This document shows positions 14,849 to 23,578 of a stretch of DNA of 39,517 nucleotides, in pieces. The translations under genes were made by a program, and so were the position numbers. Source of the DNA: Streptomyces minutiscleroticus (lineage in GTDB: Bacteria > Actinomycetota > Actinomycetes > Streptomycetales > Streptomycetaceae); the NCBI RefSeq assembly GCF_014650875.1, contig NZ_BMVU01000056.1, forward strand, positions 1 through 39,517, written 5' to 3'. The number at the start of each line of letters is the position of its first letter. Position 1 is the stretch's first letter. Under the pieces are notes generated by a model. That model saw nothing but the letters and a program-made list of their open reading frames with translations, was not told the DNA's origin and searched no databases.

Positions 14849-16837
14849 ATGGCAGGAGGGCCACGGCCGGCATCTCCGAATGCGATGGCGGTGCTGGAGT
14901 TGCTCGCGCAAGGGGCACCGGTCACACAACTGGAGGAACTCCTGCGGACGGCTCGGCGTGAGAACGCCTCAGCTCGCACCCTTGAGGAACTCGATCAGGC
15001 CGTCCGTCTGGCCTCACGGATTCACTCCCAGGTCAGCCACGCGCAGCAGCGGGAGGCCGGGCTCGCCGCGCTTGTCGACACGGCCCACGACCTCACGCTG
15101 GTGCACGACCTGGATGCCTTGCTGCATGAGATCGCAAGGCGAGCGCGACGGCTGTTGAATTTCGACATGGCCTACATCGGGCTGCGCGAGAAGGGTGACG
15201 GATCCTACATTGCCGCAGCGGAGGGCGAGACCACGTCACACAGCGTAGGTCTGAAAACCCCCGATACATCTGGTATCGGCAGTCTCGTCCAGACAAGCGG
15301 GGCACCTGCCTGGACTCCCGACTACCTGTCTGATGAGCATGTCCCGCACTCTTCTGGCATCGATGCCGTGGTACAGGCCGAAGGCCTCCACGCCATCATG
15401 GCGGTGCCGCTGGGATACGGAACCACAATCTTCGGCACGCTCTACGGCGCTGACCGGAAGGTGCGCTACTTCTCGCCGGACGAGATCAGTCTCATGCGCT
15501 CATTGGGCAAGCTCGCCGCTATCGCCATCGAGCGAGCCCGGCTATTTGAGGCGACGCGGGCCGAGGTCACCGAACTGGAGCTGGACACCTCTCGCGTCAA
15601 GAGCAGCCTGACAGTGCAGCATCGCGTTGAGGCCGCCTACATTCACCTGATCGATCTGGTACTCAGCGGCTGCGATCCGCGGACTCTCGCCGAAGCCGCT
15701 ATCAAGGAGTTGTCAGGAGCACTGGTTGTCAGGGACTGCGTCGGCCGAACGGTCGTCGTGACCGGCCCGCTGCCTGAACTCGACGAGGACGAGGTACTCA
15801 AGCGGACCTACGACGCCCACGCCGAGGGCTCCCCGGTGCCGTTGTCCGGCGGTGGCTGGGTTGCGCCCGTCACGGCCGGCGGCGAGGACCTCGGTGCCCT
15901 GGTGCTGGTTCCTGACGAACCTCTCACCGACGGCTTCGGAGTACGGCTGCTTCAGCTCACCGCACGGACGGTTGCCCTCATCCTGCTGTTGCAGCGGACC
16001 ACGGTGGTAGCCCACGACCAGATCCGCGAGGAACTGTTTGAGGAACTGCTCAGCGACATCCGTCCACAGCCTCGGCAGCTGACCTCGCGAGCGCACAGAG
16101 TCGGCATCGCCATCGACGAACCACATGTGGTCGTGGTCGCCCGGCCTGAGGCAGGTCCTGAAGGACGCGCCGCTGCCTGGGCGTCGTCATACGCTCATCG
16201 TGTGTCCGGCCTGGCTCAGATGCGTGACGGCTGCGTGACTCTGTTGGTGCCCGGCGAGGAACCGTTCGCCGCGGCTAATGCTGTCTCCAGAGAGCTCTCA
16301 CCGCTCATCGGGCACCCTGTCACGATCGGAGCTGCTGGACCGGTTGCCGGACCGGACCGTGTGGCTCAAGCCCACCGGGAAGCTCTCAGCTGTCTGGAAG
16401 CACTGACTGAGCTGGGCAACGTGGGTTGCGCAGCCACCCCACAGCAGATGGGTTTCCTCGGTGTCCTGCTTTCCGAAAGTCACAGTGTCGACGATTACGT
16501 CGAGTCCGTGATCGGGCCGGTGCTGGACTACGACAATCAACGCTTCACCGAGCTGACGCGCACACTCGATGCGTTCTTCGCTTCTTCGTCCAGCCCGACG
16601 CGCGCGGCCTCAACCTTGCATGTGCACCCCAACACGGTCTCCAGGCGCTTGGAGCGCATCACTGAGCTGTTGGGAGCAGATTGGCAGCATCCCGAACGAG
16701 CTCTTGAGATCCAGCTTGCGCTGAGGCTGCACCGGACCCGGCGGACTCTGCACCACAGGCAGGCGACTGTCAAAGGAAAGCGTGGTGCCGACAGCCCGCC
16801 GGGTCATCACGAACATGGCGGTCAGGCCGACATGTGA
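14849..16837 (+). CDS. GAF-domain PucR/CdaR-type transcriptional regulator
   Basis: This 662-residue protein has an N-terminal helical region, with ELLRTARRENASARTLEELD near residue 30. A GAF sensor domain spans about residues 75-240, ending AIAIERARLFEATRAEV. A central CdaR-like domain follows, and a C-terminal PucR helix-turn-helix lies near 585-640 in TRAASTLHVHPNTVSRRLER. Such proteins usually activate catabolic or specialised-metabolite genes in response to a small ligand bound by the GAF domain. ATG 14849 follows a GGGGGG stretch that can act as ribosome site. It is the only intact transcription factor in the cluster part of the window and the natural candidate for the repeated GTCAGGT sites. 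Its last 16 bases overlap the convergent transposase-like gene. Confidence 0.87.
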   Translation: MAGGPRPASPNAMAVLELLAQGAPVTQLEELLRTARRENASARTLEELDQAVRLASRIHSQVSHAQQREAGLAALVDTAHDLTLVHDLDALLHEIARRARRLLNFDMAYIGLREKGDGSYIAAAEGETTSHSVGLKTPDTSGIGSLVQTSGAPAWTPDYLSDEHVPHSSGIDAVVQAEGLHAIMAVPLGYGTTIFGTLYGADRKVRYFSPDEISLMRSLGKLAAIAIERARLFEATRAEVTELELDTSRVKSSLTVQHRVEAAYIHLIDLVLSGCDPRTLAEAAIKELSGALVVRDCVGRTVVVTGPLPELDEDEVLKRTYDAHAEGSPVPLSGGGWVAPVTAGGEDLGALVLVPDEPLTDGFGVRLLQLTARTVALILLLQRTTVVAHDQIREELFEELLSDIRPQPRQLTSRAHRVGIAIDEPHVVVVARPEAGPEGRAAAWASSYAHRVSGLAQMRDGCVTLLVPGEEPFAAANAVSRELSPLIGHPVTIGAAGPVAGPDRVAQAHREALSCLEALTELGNVGCAATPQQMGFLGVLLSESHSVDDYVESVIGPVLDYDNQRFTELTRTLDAFFASSSSPTRAASTLHVHPNTVSRRLERITELLGADWQHPERALEIQLALRLHRTRRTLHHRQATVKGKRGADSPPGHHEHGGQADM

Positions 16838-18066
16838 CGCGCGTAGTCCCATTCGGTGTCGATCAGGGGCGACAGGACCGATACAGCGTGTGCAGCGGAG
16901 GCGAGCGTCATGTGACGATGCCACCCTCGAAACGAACGCCCTTCGAAGTCCCGGACACCCACATGCTCGGCGACCTGTCTCTCGTCCTGCGCCACCTGCA
17001 GTCGCAAACGGGACAGCCGAAGCAGATCGCTGACCGATGATGTCGTCGAGGCGGCACACCATAGGGCTGTGGGTGTCTTCGCGTCATCATGCCATTCGCC
17101 GATCAGAAGCAGATCGGACTGCGAGCCTACAAGGGCAGTCGGGATCGCCCTGGAGACCTGCTGGGGCAGCTGTACGCGGATGGCCGCAGCGAAGGTCGTA
17201 CGGCGTCTCGAACCGGCAGTCGGATCCTCCCACTCCACTGGACGGCGCAATGCCCGCACGGATTCCATGATGGATCGGGCCGGGAACGATCCGGCCCGGT
17301 AACCAGGCATCGCGCGGTCCGCGACGACCAATCGGGTGCGCTCGCCCACTCTCACCAGTACGGGAGCCCGAGATGTGGCAAAGGGCCGCAATACTTCGTG
17401 AAGGTCCCCTGCCTCGGTGTCCAGCACGATGGGACGCAGCGGTGCACCGGAGAGACTCAGCGTGCTCAACGCCGTGGCGGTCGCGCATTCGTCCAGAGTC
17501 TCGGCCTCAGCGCTGTCAGGGATCTCTGCTTTGCGGCGCCGGCTCTTCTCCATGAGCCACGATTCAGGTAGACGCAGCCGCCACTGAAGGGGGATGCTGC
17601 CTCCATCGGTGGCGGCCCAGGTCCCAAAAGCCAACTGGCCGTTGGCTTCCTGCCCCCATCCCGGAACGAATTGCCGCCCTACTCCGACGGAGTGCTCGCC
17701 GGCCTTCGGGATGAACAGAGGCCGCACCACCCAAGCCTGCGGTGGTGACACCCGTGTGACATAGTCGGCCAGGGCAGCGCGCATGGGGAGCCACTCCCAA
17801 GTGGAACTGCTGATGAAGTGGTGCAGACTTTGCTCGGCCGCAGTGCCGCCCATGAGCGCGGCGATATTCCGAATTGACTTGCGTCCCTCTGTCACCAACA
17901 AACCACGGAGGTAGTGCCGTGCCCTCAAACGCTGATCGCTGCGTCGCAACGACGCGAACAGTGCATCGCAGAACCTCTCGTCCAGATGTACGGAGCTACC
18001 GTGACTTGTGCGTTGGTGCTGCTGCTCGTCTGCGCTTGGGCAGCCGAGAACGAGCCCTGCGGCCAT
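16822..18066 (-). CDS. IS701-family transposase-like protein lacking catalytic residues
   Basis: This 414-residue protein is full length and aligns by eye along its whole sequence with IS701/DDE_5 transposases: ISSSTWEW near residue 85, the PKAGEHSVGVGRQF segment, WRLRLPESW and the C-terminal DFEGRSFRGWHRHMTLASA. The first catalytic Asp-Asp of VVDDTGFPK is Arg115-Pro116 (VVRPLFIPK). The later IEHDYREL motif reads VAQDERQV, so the catalytic Glu is lost. The middle Asp, in IVLDTEAGD, remains. Transposition is therefore not expected. The stop codon lies 16 bases inside the convergent regulator gene and no terminal inverted repeats were seen, so this is not a normal insertion. It may be a DNA-binding protein retained by the cluster, which is inference. 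Confidence 0.82.
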   Translation of the reverse strand: MAAGLVLGCPSADEQQHQRTSHGSSVHLDERFCDALFASLRRSDQRLRARHYLRGLLVTEGRKSIRNIAALMGGTAAEQSLHHFISSSTWEWLPMRAALADYVTRVSPPQAWVVRPLFIPKAGEHSVGVGRQFVPGWGQEANGQLAFGTWAATDGGSIPLQWRLRLPESWLMEKSRRRKAEIPDSAEAETLDECATATALSTLSLSGAPLRPIVLDTEAGDLHEVLRPFATSRAPVLVRVGERTRLVVADRAMPGYRAGSFPARSIMESVRALRRPVEWEDPTAGSRRRTTFAAAIRVQLPQQVSRAIPTALVGSQSDLLLIGEWHDDAKTPTALWCAASTTSSVSDLLRLSRLRLQVAQDERQVAEHVGVRDFEGRSFRGWHRHMTLASAAHAVSVLSPLIDTEWDYARHMSA

Positions 18067-18164
18067 GTGTCCCCCCGGATCGCCAGCTTTACTGCTATGG
18101 CATCAACAGTGACCCCTCGGCTTCGCTGACGGGAGGTGTAGGGAGCACACACCCGCGGGCCACG

Positions 18165-18560
18165 ATGGTTGCCGGGGCACCACGCGGTGAACTACGCCTC
18201 TACGTGGTGCAGAGCGGGTCGTGGACGCTCGCGCAACAGAGTGGAGAGACGACGATCAGCGCCGGTCAGTTCCTGCTGCGCCGGTCGCTTCCGCTGAGAG
18301 GATTCGAGGTCACCGCGGGCACCAGCGCTCAGGTCGTTGGTTGCGCCGCTGACGTTCTGGGACCGCACGCCAAGGGTCCAGAACTCTCCGGATCACTGAC
18401 CCAGCCCGAGGCGCACCTGCTGCTCACACAGGCGGCGCTGGTCGGTGACATGGCAGAGACGCTCAGCCGCACCGGAACCCAAGCAGCCCGCAACGCCTTG
18501 CTGGAACCCGTGCGAGGCTTGCTGAACCAAAGCACGGACAGCGGTGAACCTTCCCCGTGA
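18165..18560 (+). pseudogene. AraC-family regulator truncated by an IS3 insertion
   Basis: The frame encodes about 131 residues resembling the N-terminal ligand domain of AraC-type regulators (AraC_binding_2): RGELRLYVVQSGSWTLAQQS, ISAGQFLLRR and then AARNALLEPVRGLLNQSTD. The normal C-terminal pair of helix-turn-helix motifs is missing. The coding sequence runs into the terminal repeat of the IS3 element, and its stop codon TGA (18558-18560) is the first codon of that IS end. No matching C-terminal half was found beyond the element's other end near 19851. The start is uncertain: ATG 18165 has no strong ribosome site, and GGGAGG lies further upstream. It diverges from the transposase-like gene. 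Confidence 0.7.
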
Positions 18561-18577
18561 TGTTGGACACTCCATGC

Positions 18578-19492
18578 TTATGCCGCGAGGGCGTGTCCTT
18601 GCTCGTGTCGCTGCCGGGTCTCCAGCGGGGTCAGGTAACCCCACTTCGGGTGCTTCCGCAGCCGCCTGCGGTGGTGGAAGGTCTCGATGAAGGCGAAGAT
18701 CTCGGCGCGGGCGGTGGTCCGGTCGGGCCATGTGCGGGTGCCGATCTCTTCCTCGAGCACCGCGAAGAAGGACTCGGCGGCGGCGTTGTCAAAACAGGAC
18801 CCGGTTCTTCCCGTGCTCCGCCACGGCCTCAACCGGCGTATCTCCCGCCTGAGTTCGTTGGAGGTGTACTCGCTGCCACGGTCCGAGTGCGCGATGCAGC
18901 CGGGCCGGAGCCGTCCCCGGCCGACGGCCATCGCGAGCGCGTCGACGACCAGGCTCGCCCGGTGGTGGTCGGCCATCGAGTAGCCGACGATCTCGCGGGT
19001 GGCCAGGTCCAGCCAGGTCGCCAGGTAGAGCCGGCCCTCGGCGGTGGCGACGAAGGTGATGTCGCCGACCAGCCGCATGCCGGATGCGGGGGCGGTGAAG
19101 TCGCGGCCGAGCAGGTCGCCCGCGGGCACGCCCCTCTTCGCCGGGCGGGTCAGGCCCCGGCGCCTGCGCCGGGTGACCCCGGTGATGCCGCGCTCGCGCA
19201 TGACCCGCTCCGCCCTCCCCCGCACGCGGGGGCACCCCCAGTGGTTGACCCGGTGTCCCAGCCGGCGCAGCTCGGCGTGGATCCTGGGCACCCCGTAGGT
19301 GTGCCGGGAGGCGACGTGCAGCACGGTGATCTCGTGGGCCAGGGCGTCGCCGGCGGCCCGCCTCACCTGGCGGGCCTGCTCGCCGGACCGCCAGGCACAG
19401 AACGAGGACCGGGGCACCCGCAGAAGTCGGCACAGCAGAGCGGTGTTGTGGGTGGTCCTCTCCGCCTCGATGAACGCGTACGCCGCGGTCAT
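18578..19492 (-). CDS. IS3-family transposase OrfB (rve integrase core)
   Basis: This 304-residue protein starts with the OrfB N-terminal pattern (ALLCRLLRVPRSSFCAW) and HTYGVPRIHAELRRLGH. It has the DDE acids in LVGDITFVATAEGRLY, IAHSDRGSEYTS and DNAAAESFFAVLEEE, and ends with HHRRRLRKHPKWGYLTPLE. All three acidic positions are kept. The ATG overlaps the original OrfA stop as ATGA, the usual IS3 arrangement. Activity would need OrfA, which is interrupted here. Confidence 0.9.
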   Translation of the reverse strand: MTAAYAFIEAERTTHNTALLCRLLRVPRSSFCAWRSGEQARQVRRAAGDALAHEITVLHVASRHTYGVPRIHAELRRLGHRVNHWGCPRVRGRAERVMRERGITGVTRRRRRGLTRPAKRGVPAGDLLGRDFTAPASGMRLVGDITFVATAEGRLYLATWLDLATREIVGYSMADHHRASLVVDALAMAVGRGRLRPGCIAHSDRGSEYTSNELRREIRRLRPWRSTGRTGSCFDNAAAESFFAVLEEEIGTRTWPDRTTARAEIFAFIETFHHRRRLRKHPKWGYLTPLETRQRHEQGHALAA

Positions 19493-19788
19493 CGATCGCT
19501 CTCCGCGAAGAAGACCGCCGCTTTTCGCAGCACCGCGATCGTCTCGGCCTGCTCACGGGCCAGCCGCCGCAGTCGGCGCAGCTCCTCGCTCGGCTGTTGT
19601 CAGCCCGCCCGAGGCCCCTGTCCACGGTCGGCCTGGTCCTGCTTGACCCAGTTCCGCAGCCCCTCGGCGCTGACGCCGAGCTCCCGGGCCACCTCGGTGA
19701 CGGTCCTGCCGGAGGAGCGGACGAGGGCGACCGCGTCCCGCTTGAACTCCTCCGTGTACCGCCTGCTGCGGTTGCTCTTACTTCCCAC
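19489..19788 (-). pseudogene. IS3-family OrfA (HTH protein) split by an in-frame stop
   Basis: GTG 19788 begins (M)GSKSNRSRRYTEEFKRD, then AVALVRSSGRTVTEVAREL, the typical helix-turn-helix of OrfA. Reading stops at TGA (19600-19602) after GPRAG. The same frame continues beyond it with EELRRLRRLAREQAETIAVL and RKAAVFFAESDR, ending at TGA 19489-19491 over the OrfB start. The normal OrfA of about 100 residues with its C-terminal leucine-rich helix is thus broken by one nonsense codon without a frameshift. Confidence 0.8.
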
Positions 19789-20115
19789 CTGGCACCACTT
19801 CCTTCGGAACCTCACGTCCCAGCCTCCAGGTGTCCATGATCAAGGGGAAGCTTTATCGGAGCCCTGGTCTCGGCTATGCCGGTGCGGGCCCGGTCCCGGT
19901 GGTGGTGTAGAACCGGGCCCGCGGGTGCCGGAGGCCGAAGGTGGACGAAGCGGCTGGCGGTGCCGGACTCCGAGACCCCGGCCCGTTCGAAGACGGCAGG
20001 GGAAGGCCGGGGCGTCCACGTCCCGAAGCGGCCCGGCAAGTACGAGGGAAACTGCGCGCCTGATGACGTCAAGGCATACCGTGGCCCTTTGGTCGTCCAC
20101 CGCGACAAAGCCCTG

Positions 20116-20916
20116 TCAGGCGCCGACCGCCGCGGCGTTCTCGTCGACGCGGGCGCGCACCCAGGCGAGGAACGCCCGGACCTGCGGTGCGGGCAGGGGC
20201 AGCGCGGCTGCGCGGGGGCGTTCGAAGCTGCGGACCGCGGCCTCGATCAGCGGACGGAAGTCCTCCTCGGCGGCGGCGACCTGCTTGGCCGCGTCGCGCT
20301 TGGCGAACCAGCGTCCGGTGCGGCAGTAGACCACGGAGCGGCAGCCGTTGAGGACCCGGTTGTCGGCGAGATGCCCCTCACCGTCGCCGTGCTCGCGCAC
20401 CGAGGCCCGGATCGCGGTGTGCAGGTCCGTCGGCCGGGGCGCCGCGATCACCTCCGGTGCGGGCGGGCCGTACAGCGCGATCCCGTTCTGATGGGCTACG
20501 GAGCGGTCGATGACGTACCAGAACGACGGTGCCCCGGCCGTGTCGAAGGCGGCCCGGCCCGGCAGCTGAGCGCCGGTGTTGAGATCCAGCAGGTAGCCGG
20601 CCTCCCCGGACGGGACACGGGCGAAGTCCGCCGTGTAGACGACCAGTTCCAGTCCCGCCGCCGGGCACGGCAGCTGCCGGTGATCGAGGGCGTCGGCCAG
20701 TTCTCGCAGGGTTGTGGCCGGAGGCGGGCTCTCTACGACGACCGTGACGTCGATGTCACTGCGGCCGTGCCGGTAGTCGCCGAGCGCGAGGGAACCGACC
20801 GCGACCACTGCGGTCAGCCGGGGGCCGCACACCGCGCGCGTGCGTTGTACGAGTTCCGTCAGGTAGGGCCGCACCTCGGCAGGAACGGCACGAAACGGTT
20901 CGGTCTTGGCGTCCAT
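20116..20916 (-). CDS. Aminoglycoside adenylyltransferase-like nucleotidyltransferase
   Basis: This 266-residue protein has the pol-beta-type nucleotidyltransferase signature GSLALGDYRHGRSDIDVTVV near residue 40, with Gly-Ser and the Asp-x-Asp metal ligands. A C-terminal AadA/DUF4111-type helical domain contains NGCRSVVYCRTGRWFAKRDA. The layout follows ANT(3'')/AadA enzymes, which adenylylate streptomycin or spectinomycin, but the substrate here cannot be told. The ATG at 20916 begins MDAKTEPFRAVP; an upstream extension is not family sequence. It lies alone on the minus strand. The 264 bases between it and the IS3 end contain no recognisable gene. Confidence 0.75.
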   Translation of the reverse strand: MDAKTEPFRAVPAEVRPYLTELVQRTRAVCGPRLTAVVAVGSLALGDYRHGRSDIDVTVVVESPPPATTLRELADALDHRQLPCPAAGLELVVYTADFARVPSGEAGYLLDLNTGAQLPGRAAFDTAGAPSFWYVIDRSVAHQNGIALYGPPAPEVIAAPRPTDLHTAIRASVREHGDGEGHLADNRVLNGCRSVVYCRTGRWFAKRDAAKQVAAAEEDFRPLIEAAVRSFERPRAAALPLPAPQVRAFLAWVRARVDENAAAVGA

Positions 20917-21389
20917 CCGGCCAGTATGGATCATCGCCGAGATGGAACCGAAAGCTGCAGTGTCGGTACAGGGAAGTGCACGACGACACTGCGGCCGGCG
21001 TCCAAAGCACAGCGCAAGGGGAGTCGGCCGCCTATGCATCCCAGCAAAGCGGCAGCTCCCTGCCGGAAGCCGTAATCAGTGTCGTCCGGGTTGTGGCGCC
21101 CGCTGCGATCCCTCGGTTTCATGACAGCGATGTGAGAGACAGTGAGCCCCGTCAGCAGGTCGGACAGGGCTCATTTGGGAGCGTGCGGAGCGCGTAGTAC
21201 ACCTTTCACGTACCGGGCAGCGGATAGGTGCGCCTCCTGGTGCGCGGGCTACGCGTCACGGCGCCTTTTTGGAACTCCTAACGAAATGTCTTCCGCGATC
21301 GTTGGTACGGGTCTGACTCTGGCCAGCGAACGGCTCGGCATGACCAGTTGGGCGTCCCGGCGCCGTCCTGCACTAGACATGCCGGGATG
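20917..21389. other. Intergenic stretch with a small hairpin and no recognisable gene
   Basis: These 473 bases between the nucleotidyltransferase and the first HxlR gene contain no frame with family sequence. The only structure seen is TGAGCCC (21143-21149) paired with GGGCTCA (21167-21173), a 7-base-pair stem followed by TTT. It could be a weak rightward terminator. Confidence 0.4.
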
Positions 21390-21749
21390 TCACTTGTCCG
21401 CTCGTCGCTCGTCGTAGTGACAGCGGGCGGTTTCGACCGCGTCGAGGTGATCGACGGCCCATTCCAGCATGGCGTGCACAGGGGACCGAAGCGTCCGGCC
21501 CAGGGAGGTGATGCGGTATTCGATCGCCACCGGTTCCGTGGACACGACCGTGCGCTCGACCATGCCGTTGCGCTCCAGTCGCCGCAGGCATGCGGTCAGC
21601 GACTTCGGGGTGACAGCGGGCATGTGTTGCCGGAGTTCGTTGAAGCGCCGGGGGCGGTCGCACAATGCGGCCAGTACCAGCAAGGACCACTTGTCGAAGA
21701 GTTGGTCGAGCAGATTCCGCCCGTCGCCGTTGAGCTTCACCTCGGGCAC
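21390..21749 (-). CDS. HxlR-family winged-helix regulator 1
   Basis: This 119-residue protein has the HxlR pattern LDQLFDKWSLLVLAALCDRP near residue 14, then RRFNELRQHMPAVTPKSLTA and LRRLERNGMVERTV, the recognition helix and wing. ITSLGRTL follows. The start is GTG 21749 with GGGGAG upstream. It is divergent from a crotonase-family gene 95 bases away, as is common for HxlR proteins that control the adjacent enzyme, often in response to aromatic or electrophilic compounds. A second HxlR/crotonase pair with the same geometry lies 2.9 kb to the right. Confidence 0.9.
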   Translation of the reverse strand: MPEVKLNGDGRNLLDQLFDKWSLLVLAALCDRPRRFNELRQHMPAVTPKSLTACLRRLERNGMVERTVVSTEPVAIEYRITSLGRTLRSPVHAMLEWAVDHLDAVETARCHYDERRADK

Positions 21750-21766
21750 GTCGGTCTCCCCTGCGA

Positions 21767-21815
21767 TATCTGATTTCGTTGAAGTGTGTCCGTACTACTA
21801 GATATACATCAGATA
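21767..21815. promoter_or_regulatory. Inverted repeat in the HxlR1/crotonase 1 divergent promoter
   Basis: TATCTGAT (21767-21774) and ATCAGATA (21808-21815) are perfect 8-base inverted copies 33 bases apart in an AT-rich stretch. They may bind the HxlR protein or contain both promoters. Confidence 0.4.
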
Positions 21816-21844
21816 CCTAACTGCCTGACGTCGAAACGGGAACC

Positions 21845-22684
21845 ATGACTGACGCATATCCGACCCTCAAGGTCTCTCTCAGCAGCGGCGTGGCGCACGT
21901 CGTGATCGACAACCCTCCCGTCAATCTGCTCGACGCCGCCCTGATGACGGATCTGGACCGGTTCGCGGACGCCATGTCCGGCGACCACGACATCCGGGTG
22001 ATCGTTTTTGACAGTGCGGATTCGGACTTTTTCGTCGCGCATGGCGACATGACGACCGCCGACGACCCCGCGGCCTTCGCCGCCCTCCCCGTGGCGCCCG
22101 AACAGGACCAGTCCCTCAACCCGATGATGCGGCTCCACGAACGCATTCGGTCGCTGCCGCAGATCACCATCGCGAAGCTGCGCGGGCTGGCGCGCGGCGG
22201 CGGTGCGGAATTGCTGTCTGCGATGGACATGCGGTTCGCATCGCGCGAGCGCGCCGCAATGGCCCAGATGGAGTGCCGGCTGGGCATCATCCCGGGCGCG
22301 GGAGGCACTGCGTATCTGCCCTCTCTCGTGGGCCGCGCACGCGCCCTGGAGATCATCCTTGGCGGGCAGCTGATCGATGCCGCGACCGCGGAACGGATCG
22401 GATGGGTGAACCGGGCCGTGCCGGACACCGACCTCGACCACGTCGTCGACACCCTCGCCGCCCGCATCGCCGCTCTGCCACCCGGCGTCGCCCGCGCCGC
22501 GACCGAAGCGGTCGACGCCGCGGCCGAGTCGACCACTCACGGCCTGCGGAAGGCCAACGAACTCCTCAGCGGACTCTTCAGTGAACCCGCTGCAGCCCGT
22601 CTTGCCAAGGCTGCACTGGCCGCCGGCGCACACACCCGCGACGGAGAGCGGCACCTTGAGGCTCTTGTCGACGACATCACCTGA
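21845..22684 (+). CDS. Enoyl-CoA hydratase/isomerase (crotonase) family protein 1
   Basis: This 279-residue crotonase-fold enzyme has VVIDNPPVNLLDA near the N-terminus, the oxyanion-hole segment LRGLARGGGAELLSAMDMRF near residue 115, and MECRLGIIPGAGGT followed by GRARALEIILGG. Both Glu positions used by hydratases appear to be kept, but crotonases catalyse many acyl-CoA reactions and the substrate is unknown. ATG 21845 begins MTDAYPTLKVSL. The stop TGA at 22682-22684 coincides with the left edge of an IS5-type element, so the original C-terminus may have been altered slightly. It is paired with HxlR 1 and paralogous to the crotonase at 24827. Confidence 0.87.
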   Translation: MTDAYPTLKVSLSSGVAHVVIDNPPVNLLDAALMTDLDRFADAMSGDHDIRVIVFDSADSDFFVAHGDMTTADDPAAFAALPVAPEQDQSLNPMMRLHERIRSLPQITIAKLRGLARGGGAELLSAMDMRFASRERAAMAQMECRLGIIPGAGGTAYLPSLVGRARALEIILGGQLIDAATAERIGWVNRAVPDTDLDHVVDTLAARIAALPPGVARAATEAVDAAAESTTHGLRKANELLSGLFSEPAAARLAKAALAAGAHTRDGERHLEALVDDIT

Positions 22685-23513
22685 GAACTCCTACCGGGAT
22701 GCGGTTCAGGCGTCGCCAGCACATGAGTGCGCACCCGAGGGTGAGGAAGGCCTCGTGGATGGCGTCGCGGATCTCCCAGCGGATGCGGAGCCGGCGGAAC
22801 CAGTACAGCAGCGCGAAACCTTGCTCGACGGCCCACCGGTGACTTCCCAGCCCGGAGCCGTGCTCGGTGCCGCGGCGGGCGATGACCGGGGTGACTTTGA
22901 CGGCCCGGACCTGCTTGCGGTACTTGGCGTGGTCGTAGCCCCGGTCGGCGTAGAGAGCGTCGGGGCGCCGACGAGGCCGTCCTCGTCGGCCCCTCACCGA
23001 CGGAACGGCCTGCAGCAAGGGCATGAGCTGGATGACGTCATTGCGGTTACCGCCGGTCAGGGACGCGGCCGGCGGAATACCGTGTGCTTCGGTGATCAGA
23101 TGGTGCTTGGAGCCTGGCCGGGCACGGTCGACCGGGCTCGGCCCGGTTGTGGGCCGCCCTTCATGGTCCGTACATGAGAGCCGTCAATCACCGCCCTCGG
23201 CCGGTCCAGCGCACCGGCGGCGTGCAGCTCGGCCAGGAGTGCTTCGTGCAGGCGCTGCCGCACACCGGCCTCGTTCCAGTCCCGCAGGCGCCGCCGGCAC
23301 GTCATGCCGGAGTCGAACCCCAGCTCCTGGGGCAAAAACTCCCGCGGAATGCCGGTGTTACAGCACGAACAGGATCCCGCACAGGACCGTGCGGTCCTCC
23401 AGACGCCTACGCCCCGGACGATCCGCCCGGCGCGGCACGACCGGCAACGACGGCTCGATCCGCGCCCACAGCCCATCCGACACCACCCGCGGAAGCTGCT
23501 CACCCCTCCTCAC
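22677..23513 (-). pseudogene. IS5-family transposase, frameshifted
   Basis: Reading from GTG 23513 gives RRGEQLPRVVSDGLWARIEP and continues to GILFVL, then a stop. One base is missing there, after which TGIPREFLPQELGFDSGMT continues in a second frame up to DGSHVRTMKGG. A further shift restores KHHLITEAHGIPPAASLTGG and the C-terminal half with ALYADRGYDHAKYRK, RRGTEHGSGLG and RWAVEQGFALLYWFRRLRIR. The second shift might be the programmed frameshift used by some IS5 relatives, though no A-run is present. The first is a real disruption, so the element is probably inactive on its own. Confidence 0.8.
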
Positions 23514-23578
23514 GCGAAGGCCAACACCCCATCACATGGGCGCATTCCAAGGGATCACGCCACTTTTGTTAGGAATTC
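22685..23578 (-). mobile_element. IS5-family (IS1031/IS427-like) element, about 0.9 kb
   Basis: The ends GAACTCCTACC and, in complement, GAATTCCTAAC form imperfect inverted repeats. The flanking trinucleotides are TGA on the left and TTA on the right. They both fit the TNA target of this group but are not identical, so rearrangement or mutation may have followed insertion. The minus-strand transposase inside is frameshifted. Confidence 0.7.

Larger units (their letters stand above)
18551..19851 (-). mobile_element. IS3-family insertion sequence, about 1.3 kb
   Basis: The left end TTCCCCGTGATGTTGGACAC and the complement of the right end, TTCCCCTTGATCATGGACAC, match at 17 of 20 positions, which defines the inverted repeats. 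Between them, on the minus strand, lie an OrfA frame broken by a stop codon and an OrfB integrase-type transposase. No direct target duplication is evident. A similar IS3 end (GGTGTCCACGATCAAGG) is found at 33654, so relatives of this element occur elsewhere in the window. Confidence 0.8.

Noticed and set aside
16822..18066. An ordinary, mobile IS701 insertion
   Set aside because: There are no terminal inverted repeats, the 3' end overlaps the neighbouring regulator gene, and two catalytic acids are replaced.
18551..19851. Direct target duplication around the IS3 element
   Set aside because: The sequences next to the ends are inverted (CTTCCCC/GGGGAAG), i.e. part of the inverted repeat. No matching direct repeat was visible.
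19852..20115. Open frames of about 90-100 codons between IS3 and the nucleotidyltransferase
   Set aside because: They have no family sequence, no ribosome site and only extreme Pro/Arg composition. I see no gene in this gap.
18557..20329. A 590-codon plus-strand frame across the IS3 element
   Set aside because: It is the antisense of the transposase genes and crosses the element boundary.
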